Shown here: one piece after another, positions 1-12,000 of the stretch
Layout: each line of letters begins with the position of its first letter
How positions within the stretch are numbered: position 1 is the first letter of the stretch
Assembly: GCA_001430745.1 (NCBI GenBank)
Contig: KQ482076.1
Coordinates: 357,801 to 417,058, forward strand
Reading direction: 5' to 3'
DNA: 59,258 nt
Source: Auxenochlorella pyrenoidosa
Taxonomy: Eukaryota; Chlorophyta; Trebouxiophyceae; Chlorellales; Chlorellaceae
Notes under the pieces: model-generated
What the model saw: only the letters and a program-made list of their open reading frames with translations
Told to the model about the DNA's origin: nothing
Databases searched by the model: none
Program-made: the position numbers and the translations under genes

Positions 1-31
1 ACCAACCTACCACCCCACCCCTCCCTCTCAC

Positions 32-1073
32 CCCAAGGGTATGTCTCAGGCTGCCACCCCTCGGGGCGCGGCCCCAGCACCTCTGACAGCAGGCCGTCCA
101 TCTTGATGTGCTGCGGCAGCTTCAGCACAAAGCTGCCGCCCACCGAGACGCCCAGGCCGTACAGCGGCAGGCCCTCCAGGCTGCCGGGGAAGAAGGAGGG
201 ACAAAGGGAGCGCTGGTGGGTGCACGCGGGCTGCGGGTGGCCCATCCACAGCGCACAGCCGGCAGACTCCAGTCAATGCCCGCAGCGGTGCCCGCAGCCA
301 GGTGTGCCGTGCATCGCAGCCAGTAGCGCGGCCCCAAGGGAGGCCGCAGGGAGCATGCGGGCGGGCAAAGGCGCGCCCACCTGTGCTCCTGGCGGAAGCT
401 CTTGATGAGGGCCACAGCCGCCTTGTGGTTGCCCTTCCAGTCCATGCAGCGTGTTTCATTGGTGGAGGTCAGGACCAGGACTGCAGCAGCGGGGGTGGGG
501 GGGGCGAGTGCTTGGGTGCTTGCCCAGGGAAGGGCGGCAAGGCAGGCCCGCCACGCGGGCTGGCCGCTTTCGAGGGGCCGCAGCTTGGGGCAACTACGCA
601 CTGGCAAGCATACAGGGCTGGTGTGCGCCTGCCTGCTGGCGTTTCTCACCTGCATACCCCCGCGCCAGCGCCTGCTGCGTCTGCGCCACCTCCTCTGGGA
701 GGCCCAGGCACGAGGGGCAGGCCGGGCTGGGCAACCACCAGTCCGTTGCCGCATGCGAGCAGCCAGGGCTGACAAAAAGCGTGGCGGTGGGTTTGGAGGG
801 GATTTGGTAGACGTACTGGTGGTCCTTCAGCGTGCCCATCACGGGCAGCAGCTTGGAGGAGGGGAACAGCGCCTCCCAGCGCTGCCAGAGCGGCTGCGTT
901 GTGCTGCTGGGTGCTGCTGCCGCCGCGGCCGCACGGCCGGCAGTGGCAGCCGCCGGCTTCTCAGCGGCCCCCGCCCGCTCCTCAACCTTCATTGCCGCGC
1001 TTACAGCCTGAGCAGACGCCACTGCTAGCAGCAGGGCCGCCAGGAACACGCGGCCGGCCGGCATGGCCGGCAT
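32..1073 (-). CDS. Secreted alpha/beta-hydrolase-like protein, paralogue A (partial)
   Basis: Three exons are visible (650-1073, 381-480, 32-180); the rest lies off the left edge. The ATG at 1073 opens a signal peptide (MPAMPAGRVFLAALLLAVAS), then an Ala-rich stretch. A plant-type alpha/beta-hydrolase core follows: LFVSPGCSH, CPSCLGLPEE, ALARGYAVLVLTS, and the nucleophile elbow GVSVGG in exon 3. Intron phases join cleanly (GCAG|TC gives Val; CACAG|C gives Ser). The gene at 30829-35608 has the same motifs in the same order, so the two are paralogues. In this copy the HG of the oxyanion-hole region (AHGC in the other copy) reads PGC, which may weaken activity. The enzyme family is recognised, but the substrate is unknown. 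A TATGTATA-like element lies about 40 bp upstream of the ATG. Confidence 0.8.
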
Positions 1074-1799
1074 CGCCTTGCAGGCGGCCCCTGCAGCGGC
1101 GGCGGGGCATTCTATACATAAGAGCGCTGCATTGTACGCCTAGAGCGGCCAAGAGCAGTGGGAGCGCCTGCGACTCACCACTTGAACACTTCGGAAGCAC
1201 CGGAGATCGTGGGATGTCGAGCGCTCTTGTGGTTGCGAGAACCCTTTCGGGTGCTCACTGGGAGCTGCCGGCGCCCAGAAGGCAGTGCAGAGGCGAGCCG
1301 CCTCGAGGGCGCTGCACTACGTGTGTGCGACAAAGATGGTTCAGCCCTTACACAACACAGCACAAGACAGAGTCCTACGCATGTTCCTACAGTGATTTGG
1401 GGGTGTAACTCTTTGAACGCGGTGCGCAGATTGCGCAAAACGCAGGGCCACCCTGGCATGCCGTGCACGGCAGGGCCACCCGTTCTTGACTGCCAGTGGT
1501 TCCCCCACAAGCAGCATTCTGCTGCCCACTGGCCTGTGAACAGCCATGCTAACTGCCCCTGTTCTTCGAAATCCTAACCTCTTTGTATATGGCATTGCAT
1601 GCAGAGATGGCAGTATCAAGCCTTGGGAGGGCAGACAGTGCAGCACGGGCAGGCCGCAAGGGCCGCCCGCGCGCAATCATAATGAAATGGCGTGGCGGAG
1701 GTGGGCGCGCACACGTGTAGCACATCATTCGAAGATTCACAGAGGTCCGGGGGCCTCTAGAAATGTCGCAATGCATGATACCAGCAGGGGCGGCAGGCT
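1074..1799. other. Intergenic: promoter side of hydrolase A, 3' side of the gamma-glutamyl hydrolase
   Basis: About 0.7 kb separates two genes on the minus strand. No frame carries a conserved protein. Around 1110-1125 the minus strand reads TTATGTATAGAA, a possible TATA-like element for the gene starting at 1073. I see nothing else that can be supported. Confidence 0.5.
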
Positions 1800-4700
1800 T
1801 CACGCCAGCGCCAGGATAGCCGCCGGCTCACCCTTCTGCCCAGACGAGGCAGAGGCCGCGATGTGCCCGCTGAACGACTTGGAAGCGGCGCGGCCGCCGC
1901 CGCCACCGCTGCCCAGGGTGAGCCGGTCCTCGGGGGCCTCATCATCTGGGCGGTCAAAGAAGTAGCACATGTCTGGGCCATCGTAGCTGCAGGGCAAGAG
2001 GAGAGGCGGGGCACGAGGGGAGCGCTGGGACAGGTTGAAGCGGCAGTCTAAGTGCCACAGCAAGCCGGCACAGCATGTTCACAGGCCGCTGTCGCACGAA
2101 AGCGGCAGGGTGGGGCACCTGGGGTCCATGACAGAGTCCTTGAGCGTGAAGTACGGCTTCCAGTTGTAGATCATGAGCTCCAGCTCCTGCGGGCAGGCAA
2201 CAACGAGGCAGCCAAAGAGACATTCAGGTGCAAGATTGGGGCAGCCGCCAGCTCTGACTCCGGCCCCTGCGCAAAATCTGCCTGAGGAAAGCAGCCGCAA
2301 ACTGCAGCCGATGGTGCATCGCAGCGGCAGCAGCAGGGCGTGCACTGGCCAAAGCGTGATGCAAACTTGCTGCCAGGACAGGCTCGCGCGAGCGCTGTCC
2401 GGGACGAAGCTTTGTTGAATGCACACTGAAAGAAGCTTCGGGTGCTGTGTTTCTGCCCCCTCACGAGCCGCAGGGCTGCAAGGCCGGGCCTGGATGCACA
2501 CCGTGCTGCCCTGCCTCGGCATGCTGGCAGTGGTGTGCACAGCAGCACCCACCTGCTCTGGAGACTCTGGGACATGCGACGACTTGCGCGCGGTCTCAAT
2601 GAACACGTTGGCCTGCCAGGGAGGGTTGGTGCCAGGCAAGTGATGAGGTGCCGTGGGATCGGGCCAGTCGAGAGCCATGCTTGACGACGCATCGCGAGGC
2701 TGCACACAAGCACCGGGGTGGCTGCAGGTCCACCCCCACCCCCTCCTCCCCACCCAACCCCACACCCCCACACCCCACTGAGCAGCAGCCACCTCACCAG
2801 GTGCTGGGACACCAGGATGGCATCCAGGGTGTGCGGGATCTCGGTCATGCCAAACTCAAACGGCGGCTTCTCGGGGTGCCACTGCAGCGGAGACGCCACT
2901 CAGCAGCCGCGCCATCAGCGAGTGCACAGTGAGTGCGAGAGCGCGCAGAGGGCGGTAGTGCAGGCGTCCCCACACTGTGCACAAGGTTTTGCAGCGCAGC
3001 GGCGGCGCGTGCAGCGCGCCCCCCGGGCGTGCCAAGCGGGCGCACCTGGGTGGCGTCCTCACACCCTGCCAGCGCGCCCCCCAGCGCACCTGGGTGGCGA
3101 AGAAGGGGTAGTGCTTGTGCTCGGCTGACGACACGTACTGCACGCCGTTGCGGTCCTTGGAGGTGGTCAGCAGGTGGAAGCCGTCGCGCAGGGCGGGCCA
3201 CCTGCAGGGCTAAAATTTGTTACGATATGTTTCCAATCAACAAAGAGATGTGTTTCCGAGATCGGGTGGGCAGCGGGCGGCACAGGCAGGCCAGCGGCAC
3301 CTTTGGAGCCGACCGCCCCTGGCGCCGTCAGGTGCCGCCTGCACTGCAGCTGCAAGCATTCCTACAAGCCACTGCCTGCTCCCCGGGTCTTCGAGAGCAA
3401 CCAACTGCTCCCCAGAGGATGCTCACTTCTCGTAGTGCGGCGGCGGCAGCCCAAACACTGCAGGGGGAGTCAAGAGGGACGTTCTCACAGGGTGTAGCGG
3501 GTAAGGGCCTGCGACCATGCTCATAAATTTGACGGCGGCGTGCAGGCGCGGCGGCTTGCGGCGACTCGCTGGCCGGCGTGCCAGAGCTCGCCCCCACCCT
3601 GGCACCCATGGCTGGCAGGTGGGCGGCGGGCTGCAGCTGCGCAGCGGCGGCAGCAGCACGGGCAGCACATGGAGCAGCATGGGCAGCAGATGCAGCAGGC
3701 CACGCACTGTGGTTCTCCATGGAGATGTTGAAGCGGTCGTCAGACAGCTTCTCTACCAGGTCCTGCAGGGGGACAGGGCAGGGCAACATAGGGGCATGAA
3801 GGTCAGCGGGAGCGGTCAGGATGCTGCCGCCTCAACAGGGTGATGCCGCCCCCACGCCACGCCACAGCAGCAGGCAGCCAGCTGTCCCACAACTCGGCTG
3901 TTCAACAGCTTGCTTGTCCCACAACTCGGCTGTCCCACAGCTCGGCTGTCCTACAACTCGGCTGCCTTGACAGAGGGAGAAGGCGACAGGGGTGGAAGGC
4001 GCGGCCCGCCAGCTGCCCCCTGCACCTTGCGCATGCCGCCAAACATGGTGCTATCGCCGGCGGCATCCGTGAAGTCCAGGGTGTACGGGTGGGCCACTGT
4101 GTAAGGGCACGCAAAGGGGGCCACGGGTGGGGCGCACAGTCAGCGGCTTGCTGCTGGCGCGCCGGTGCGATTGCCTGCGTGCCGCCAATTGCAGGCTGCC
4201 GCCAAGGCTTCTGGCGCAGTTGGCAGTCACAGCACTGCCCACCGGCGCCGCGCCGGGAGAGCGCGCCTGGCCCCACAAGCGCCTCCAGCAGTGTCAAAAC
4301 CAGCAAGCAACAGCCCGGAGCTCAGGCCCCTCCCCCTACAGTGATACATGAGCATGAATCCAAGAGGGCAGGGGGGTGGCGGCGGCCGGCCCTGCCGCGC
4401 CCCACCCGAGTCAGTGTCCACAAGCAGCTCTGTGAAGGACACGTTTGCCTCCAGGATGTGCAGCAGCTGGAAGCCCAGGCAGGTGCCGTGGATGGGGAAG
4501 ACGTCGCCTGCAGGCGGGGGCGAGTTGGGCCGGCAGGCGGCTGGCTCGGCGCACGGGGGCGCAGATATCGTGGGGTAGCGGGGGGCGCACCGAGGAGGCG
4601 CGCGCCTTGGACGGCAGGCAGTGCAAGGGGCGCAGCCAGCGCAGCCGGCACGTCGTGCCGCGCCACGCAGGCTGCCTCCCTGGCTAGCGCCTGCACCTGC

Positions 4701-5793
4701 CCCGAGGGCAGGCAGCGCCAGGCCCACCATTGTCGTTGGCCTCCTTGGCCCAGCTCCACAGCTTCCGTGCAGCAACCACGTCTGCAGGGGGTGCAGCCAC
4801 AGAGCGGTTCAGGGTCCCGGGCACAGCCGCAGGGCCCGGCTGTGCAGCAAGCTGGCCAGCCTGCAGCCCACATGCCTGGTGGCAGCCAGGCCGCAGCCCG
4901 GCTCGTCAGAGCACGACGCATGCACAAGAGGGGCAGCCGGCGGCGGGCAGGGCGCAAGCGCCCGGCGTGTGGTCAAGGGCAACGGGCATGCAAGGCATGC
5001 AGTAGGGGGGGCTCACAGGGGGAGTCCATCCAGAGGTCGGTGAGGCCCCCCGGGAAGATGATGCCGTTGACTGACTTGAAGATGCGGTGCAGCTCCGCCT
5101 CGCTGGAATAGTAGCTGCAGACGTGTGGTGGGGGTGAGGGGGCGTGCACCAGGCTTGGCGGCTTTACCGGCGGTCAGCGGACTTGGCGGTGACGCCTGGC
5201 GCGGCCCGCAGCGCTGCCGAGTCGCGGCCAAAAGCGTGTGTCCAAGAACCCCCTGGGTTTTCATACGGCCCACACAGGGCTGCCCTGTGTGAGCACGTGG
5301 GTCGGCCTGCGCACCGAATGGGCACCGCGCGGGCGCCGGCGGCCTCGATCCACTTGACAAAGCCGGCAGCAATGTAGCTGCGGCCGGGGCAGTAGTGGCA
5401 GGCCTACATCGCATCGGGCATGGCATGTCGACTGGTCAAAGGGGAGTTGCGGCAAGTCAACAGGGTCTGGGGTAGCATGGCGACATGCATGCACACTCGG
5501 GGAGCAGCCGAGCTCTGCTGCTGGCCAGTGGTCCCAGCGCTCGACGACTCTGCCCGGCGACCCCCTTGCGACGCTACAGCGCGCATTGCGCAGGGCTCAT
5601 TGGCGGCTCCCTGGCACACCTGTGCCAGGATGCCGATCAGCGGCTTGGTGGTCTGCACAGGCTTGCTCTGCCAGGGCTTGCCGCCAGCGGCGAACTCAAC
5701 CCCCGCCAGGCGGCGAGCCGCCGCTGGCGCCAGGAAGGCTGCCAAGGCCAGGGCCAGGGCCAGAAGCAGGCTGCCAGGCCCGGTGCGACGCAT
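1800..5793 (-). CDS. GGH: Gamma-glutamyl hydrolase (folate polyglutamate hydrolase)
   Basis: This class I glutamine-amidotransferase-like peptidase removes gamma-linked glutamates from folyl-polyglutamates in vacuole or extracellular space. I read 13 exons: 5620-5793, 5315-5403, 5017-5114, 4728-4781, about 4406-4507, 4026-4096, 3708-3762, 3427-3457, 3090-3201, 2798-2881, 2553-2612, 2119-2186 and 1800-1986. Together they give about 394 residues. The N-terminus is a signal peptide (Leu/Ala-rich to AAARR). Family blocks follow in order: KPLIGILAQ, YIAAGFVKWIEAAGAR, NGIIFPGGLTDL, the nucleophile block HGTCLGFQLL (Cys), SMENH (likely catalytic His), TSKDRNG, YPFFATQWHPEKPPFEF and CYFFDRP. The final exon adds a Gly/Ala/Ser-rich tail of about 40 residues, making the protein longer than the animal and plant enzymes. 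All splice phases agree. Confidence 0.95.
3890..3965. repeat. Minisatellite in a GGH intron
   Basis: About four to five copies of a unit near 16 bp (CTCGGCTGTCCCACAA and variants) lie between exons 6 and 7 of GGH. The copies are imperfect, for example GTTCAACAGCTTG and GTCCTACAA. It is intronic and has no coding role. Confidence 0.8.
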
Positions 5794-6951
5794 CCTGTGC
5801 GTGAGCAGCGTGGGAACAAGAGAGCGAGGCGGGAAGGGGCCACTAAGGGCCTGGCAAGGGGCGTGGCGGCAGGGCCCAAGCAGCAGCGCGAGGGCCGGCG
5901 ATCGTTTTCGATCTCCCCGGTGGACGGCGAGGAAGCAGGGATGGCGGCCAGGTGTAGAGCGGGCGATGCGCATCAAGGGCGTGCTGGCACTTTTTGCAAA
6001 CTTGAGCTTGCGATCGCTCGCTATTTCTAAACACATCACTGAGCCTGCAGTGTACACCCTGCATTGCAGGCTTGCCCCCCGTCTCCTGACTGAAACACGT
6101 GCAGGCCGCTCAGCTGCCGGCTTTCAGGGAGGCTTGCAGCCGCCAGGTGGCATTGTAAGCTGCTAGGTAAGTCCAACTGGCTGCACGAGCCGGCCCCGCA
6201 ATTGTGTGGATCAGTGCCGCCTCGGGGTCGGCGCCACCTGCAGGTGGCTAGCGCTGCTGTGCACTTGCTGCGTGTTAGAAGCTGCATCAAGGCCTGCCGG
6301 CGGGCTTGTCCGGTAGTGCATGCAGCAACGGTGTTGTTGAAGAAGGCCGATCTCCAACACATCGAGCAGAAGCGACGGCGCCAGTGTTACAAACAACCAG
6401 GGTGCACCCATTCGGCTTGCAAGGCCAGCCCAGCTGCTCGTGATGCGTGCAGAAGTCTTTGCCAATGTGTAGCACACAGAGGAGCAAACGCCTCACTGGG
6501 TGAAGCGCACACGGGGGATCTGCACTCAGTGGTTGCCGGGCTGACGCCGGCGCCTTGGGCGCTGTCCTGGGGCGCCGCCCCAAGTTCCCACCCCCTTCCC
6601 GACAGCCCCGGGCCCTCCCCGCTGGGGTCCGATCACTGAACAGAGCTATTTGCATCGTTACTCGACGGACTGCGATGCCAAACCTGTCGGGAGGGCCGCC
6701 TGAGAGTTTACAAACGGGTGGGGCGCGGTCCAGCCGGCTCTCTGCCCCGCTTGAGTTAAATGTGATCGCCCAGGGTGCCAGTTGTGGCCCTTGGAGCTGG
6801 TTGATGCACCGCCAAGAGAGATGGCGGCTGCTGCGAGTGCTGGGATGCAGCCGCAAGCCTTTGGGGGCGGCGGGCCCCGCAATCCCCATTTCCAGCCGTG
6901 CTCCGTTGATCAAGGGCCACACCCGCCTGATTGACGGTGACAGGGGCAAGC
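5794..6951. promoter_or_regulatory. Shared divergent intergenic region (GGH / GATA-like A)
   Basis: The region of 1.16 kb lies between the ATG of GGH on the minus strand and the ATG of the GATA-like gene on the plus strand. It must hold both promoters and 5' untranslated regions. I could not identify a specific box. The long antisense frames crossing it have the composition of GC-rich shadow ORFs. Confidence 0.5.
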
Positions 6952-8057
6952 ATGCAAGCGATTTTCGCGTCGAGCTTCGTGCTCGGCCCGGAGGCCGTGA
7001 AGGCGGCTCCCGCGCTGCAGTTGGTGGCGGATGCAACCGTGATGAGCCTCGGGGCGGCCGCAGCGCCGCCGCCGGCCTTCCAGCGCGCCAGCAGCCCTCT
7101 GCGGTGAGGGTGGGACCGGGCGCACAAACCGCCGCTTGCTGCACTCCCGGATTCGGCCGGGTCTGATCTCTTCTGCTTCGCTCCTGCAGGAAACACAAGC
7201 GCAAGGCCGCCCCCAGCCGGGCCGCCCTGGATGTGGCAGCGGCGGATGTGGCGTCGGAGCCGGCGCCGCTCGCCTCCAGCTCCGATGACGACTCGCTGTC
7301 CGAGAGCAGCCGCAAGGAGCGCCGTGGATCTGCCTCCCCAGACATCAGTGCGCAGCGGGCCAGCCGGCCCATGCGGCCGCAGCGCGCGGTTGCGGCGCAG
7401 CACCCGCCCGGCCCGGCGCCCGACCAGCTGGCGGCGGCATTTGAGGCGCCCGTGCTGCCGCCGCCGCCCTTCCTGGCGGCCGCGGCTGCGGCGCCTGCAG
7501 GCGCGCCCAAGGTCTGCGTGCAATGCGGCACCAGTGAGTGGCCTAGGGTGGGGAATGTGGGTGTGTGGGCGTAGCGGCAGGCGGGCGAGAGCCGCCGGGA
7601 AGCCTGTCGGCGGCAAGTGGCTGCCCATCGACGTGGGCGCTTGCGCACCAGAAGACCAGCTCTGGATGTCCTGCTGGTCTACACAGCAATCTGTGCCAGC
7701 CTGGAAAACACATTCGCGCTCATTGGTATAACGCTGGGCTGGAATTGCATCTGCCGGGTCCTCGCCACTCCGTCTTACCATGCTGCACCCCTCTACCACC
7801 TGCAGTGACCACGCCCATGTGGCGCACCGTCAACGGCCTCACGTACTGCAATGCAGATGGTGAGCAGCCGCCGCCCTTGTTTCTTAGTTGCATGTTGGCG
7901 CTGCGCCTGGGCCTGTCGCTGCTGCCACCAGTGCCCAACTGGCAACGCTTCCTGCACCTGCCCGCCTGCTTCCGGGCACCTCCAGGGACTCACCTCAGCC
8001 CGCTCTGCGACTCCCCATGCAGGCCTGCGCCTGAAACGCAAGCTGGGCCTGCTCTGA
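6952..8057 (+). CDS. GATA-like zinc-finger protein A with a Cys-to-Asp fourth ligand
   Basis: Four exons (6952-7103, 7190-7533, 7806-7859, 8023-8057) join in phase into about 194 residues. The N-terminus is Ala/Pro-rich with a basic KHKRK patch. A Ser/Asp-rich stretch, likely phosphorylated or disordered, follows. The C-terminus is a GATA-type finger: VCVQCGT, TTPMWRT, NGLTYCNADG, then LRLKRKLGLL-stop. In GATA factors the last part reads CNACG. Here the fourth Cys is Asp, and the loop between the second and third Cys is 16 residues rather than the usual 17-20. Introns split the finger after CGT and inside the Gly after CNAD, both in phase 1. The protein may bind DNA like a GATA factor or may have lost canonical zinc binding. 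The finger is very C-terminal, unlike most plant GATA factors. A second copy lies at the right edge. Confidence 0.88.
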
Positions 8058-9004
8058 GCCAGCCTGGCCGGCTACATGCCGCGCTGCGTGCCCCCCAAGC
8101 TTGCCAGCCCCCCGCTCCCTTCGCGGGGGCTCCACAGGCCGGCCAGCCAGCTGTGCATTGCTGTTCAGCGCAGCGTTGGCCAGCCTGCGGTGCCCCCGCC
8201 GCTGCTGGCAGGCCAAGGATCGCCCAGCAGCACCTTGGCAACTGAGAAGCGCAACCCGCGGCTGCGTCGGCTGTCACAGGAAACCCGGCAAGGGCGCTTT
8301 TTTCTTGCGCGCGGATGCGCGGCGCCCTCACTGCCACCAACGCCCGATTGATGACGCGTTTAGGCCACCCCGCCACCGCCCCCGCACGACAACCCACGAA
8401 ATACGTGACAGCCTCTGCTACTGGTATTCAACCGCTATTCCCCGCTATTCCCCCATTGATTCAACCAGGCGCGAGGCCGGCGGCCGCTGCTGAGTGCGGC
8501 ACGGCTGCCTGCCCGCCGGGAGCCCTTTCTCCCACACGAAGCGGGCCTCGCGCAGCGCTCGCGCCGCCGCCGGCTGGTCTGCGTGCCAACAAGGGGCACA
8601 TGCCGGCGGCGGTGCGACGATTCCATGCAATGGCTTCCTCATCCCCCCCTGCCCCCCCCTCACCTTTTTTTCTCGCGCTAACTGCCTTTCAATTACATGC
8701 CCTTCCCTTTGATCGGTATAGTTTTGACGTCTCTCCTCTGTAGTCGCTAGCTCTTTCTCCGCTGCTTGCTCGTCTCCCCTGCCTGCCAACCCTATCACAC
8801 AGTTCTCAAGACGACCCGTTTGAGCGCGCAAGTTCAACCCCTAATTATTGTCCTTCTATTGTTCTCGGCGTGGGACGCCTAGTAAATGGCACGATTTCGA
8901 TCCACTGGGCGCTGAGCAGAGGCAGGAATGGAGGGAACAAGGGCACAATGGCGTCACAGGCAGAATCATGGTATGAGGGAGGCAAAGCGAACAGAACGGC
9001 TGCC
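8058..9004. other. Convergent 3' intergenic region
   Basis: This region lies between the stop of the plus-strand GATA-like gene and the stop of the minus-strand SOS1-like gene, so it holds two 3' untranslated regions. It contains C-rich and T-rich stretches near 8640-8800. I see no further gene. Confidence 0.5.
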
Positions 9005-12000
9005 TCATGGCAGGGCCTCCAGTGTGGGCCAGGCTGCAGAGAGCGGCAGCCTGCGGGAGCGCACACGGGGCAGCGGCCTACCTGCCGGCGGCAGGCCCTG
9101 CCCTCGCCCCTGCTGCCGCTCCCCAGCCTTTCTGGGAGGCCGCTCCAGCTCTGGCGCCCACATGCCGCCCGCATCCAGGGCCCCTCCAGGTCGACTCTCG
9201 CTCTCACCACTGGTGTACGGCTGCACCGCCTGCTGTGCCTGCCGCAGCAGTCCGCTGGGCATGCGGGGTGCAAAAGGGCTGCCGAGATCGGAGGCAGTGT
9301 CTGAGCCGGGAGTGGAGGGGGGGCCCTCGCCGGGCTCAGGGCAGGCCAGCAGGAGGGCACCACCACTGCTGGCCACAAGTGGGGGTGCCGCCGCTGCCGC
9401 CGCTTGCGGGCTGACGGGCAGCGCTCCAGCTGCATCTGCCTCTGCAGGGCCGTGCTGCATGTGCCCTGCCAACCACGGCAGGACTGCTGGCGCCGACACA
9501 TCGGGCAGCACTGCTTTGCCCGAGCCGCCGCGGGAGAGGCTGCCCTGCATCAGCATCAGGTGGCTGCGCTGCGGGTAGGGCTGCTTTGGGGCCAGCTGCA
9601 CCAGCTCTGCATCGCGTAGCTGGTGCCTGCAGTGCTGGTTGGAAAGACAGGCACGCATGGAGGCGGGCTCAGCAGCCACAGTTGCTGGGCAGGCGGTGAG
9701 CAGGAAGGGACATGCAAGCAAGCGTCCTCGACTCGCTTCTAAATAACTCCACGGCGGCCCATTCGCTCGCCTGATCTCCGCCAGCACGTGCCGTGCAAAC
9801 GCCTGGCTGCTGCGCCACAGCCGAGCACGGTCCAGCTGGCGCAGGGCCTCGGCATCACTCAGCGGCACATGGGCAGCCGCCGCTGCCCCTGACGCCGCGG
9901 TGGCGGACGCCGGCCCTGGCGGCCCGCCGCCCGCGGCGGCCGCTGCCGCCGCAGCCGAGGCAGCAGCTGCCCGGCTGATGGCCTGCCTGCGGGCACGGTC
10001 TGCGGCGAGGCGCTGGTATTCTGCCGCCAGCCCTGCCAGCACCTGGCTCTTGAGCCGCTCAATTACGTAGAGGCCGGCCACCCTGGCGGGGGGGAGGTGA
10101 TCGGGCAAGGAGCTTTGAGGGCAGTCGACCATCCAGAACATCTCCTTGGGAGAAGGAGGTCGGGCAAGGAGCTTTGAGGGCAGTCGACCATCCAGAACGC
10201 TTCCCTGCACCGGGAGGAGAGCAGGCCTCCAAGCAGCGACCTGGCGCTTTGCATGCTGGGTTCATTGTGCAATGCCCTTAGACAGCGGCTGCTGTGCAGA
10301 CTTGTCACCTGAACAGATCCAGCTCCAGCTGCCCATAGTCGTGGTCCCCGGCAGCGGCCCGCTGGCGGATGTGGCGCATCACTGCCTGCAGGTGTGGAGG
10401 CGGCAGCAGGGGCGGGCTTTGTGGTATGCCACGTGGCAACGTGACAGGGCAGCGGTCGAGTGCATGAGCACCAGCTGTGTGGCTGCTGACCATGCAGAGT
10501 GGCAACCCTGGGGGGCTGCATGAGCACGGGTGCTGCGCACGAGTGGCTGGCTCCGAGAGGCTGGTGCCAGCATCCCTGAACTGGCCTGAGGGAGGTGGAA
10601 GGTCACAGGCCCCTTGCCCAGAGCGTTGGCTTCAGCCACCGCGGGCCCAGAGCCTGCAGGTGGCAAGGGGTGTGCGGGACTGGCGGGTGGGTTTGCTGGA
10701 CATAATGCGTAGGCGCAGAAACGCCACACAGCCTTGCTGCCCTCGGTGCGATGCCATGGGCAAAGCCTGCGCTGCCACCTGCCCTGCTGGTTCTGGTTGC
10801 CTACCTGGCATAGGGCGCCCCGTCAGCGCACTGAGCAGGCCCAGCACGCCGCCGCTGCCCAGGAAGAACTCGTGCTGAGCGCCTCGCGGATCTGCACAGG
10901 CAGCGCAGCCAGGCAGGCTCGATGTTCCCTCAAGCAGGGTGCCGCGCAGACTGGCCATGTGGTCCGGTGGCAAAGCTCGCGCAGCAGCTGCTGTGCGGCC
11001 CTGCAGGCAGCCCAAGGCCTGCTCCAATCAACGGTCTGAACCCCCCCCCCCCCCCCCCCCGCCCGCTGCCACACCTGTGAAGCTGCTGCGCACAAGGCCA
11101 TACACCACAATCATGAGCCCACGAGCAGAGGATGCGCCCCCGCGCTGCGCCGCCCCCGGCCAGATTTCCTCGCCGCGTGAGTGCTCTGAACGATGAGGCA
11201 GCAGGGTAAGTGTATGTTTAGGGGATCCCGGCGGGCGTGCTGCGGCAGCGCCCTCCAGCCATGTGCAGGGCCAATTATGCGCCCCCACCCCACCACCCCC
11301 GCCCCCCACTCCACCACCCCCACCCCCCACCCCCTGGGTCCCACCCAGCAGCGCCCCCCGGTCCAGCAGCGCGTTGAACAGCGGCTCCGGCAGGTGCGCC
11401 AGGAAGGGCAGGCCGCGCAGCACCTCGCGCACGCTGGGGGCACGCCACACCGGCCCCCGTATCTCCAGCTGCCGCGCCCGGCGTTGCACCGGCTCCTGCT
11501 GGGGGGCGGGGTGTGCGTTCCCAGGGGCAGGCCTGGTGGGCAGGGCGGGGCGCATACCCTCCTGCAGCTTTGCGCAGCTGCACCCGGCGCTGTGGTTTTG
11601 ACATGCACCGCTGCGTGATGCGGTGCCGCCCTCTCCTGCCAGCCCCCACAGGTGCACGCCGTCAGCACCCCGCTGCCAGCCGCAGAGCTTTTACCCCTGG
11701 CGCCTGCCACTGGAAAACCCCCACAGCCCGCCCTATTCTGCAGCCAGCCTGCAAGCTGGCCCGCGGCGCACCTGCATTGCCTGCCGCTCTGCCTCGTCCA
11801 CAATGCCTGATGAGTAGAGCTCCTCGATGAAGGCAGACTGCTGCCGCAGGATGGCCATGGCAGCCCTGCAGGCCAGCAGGTTCTCCCATGCTGTGGTGTG
11901 CTGCAGCGTGCGCCTGCGCTGCCGCTACCCAGCCAGCAGCTCGGCAGGACCAGGCATTAACAGCCAGCAGAACGCAGGCCGCAAGAAGCTGAAGGCAGGC

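Noticed and set aside
3840..5111. Long plus-strand open frame of 423 codons
   Set aside because: It lies antisense to GGH exons and introns, has no family features, and is typical of GC-rich shadow frames.
6287..7799. Long minus-strand open frames of about 350-450 codons
   Set aside because: They are antisense to the GATA-like gene, whose spliced exons are clearly conserved with the right-edge copy.
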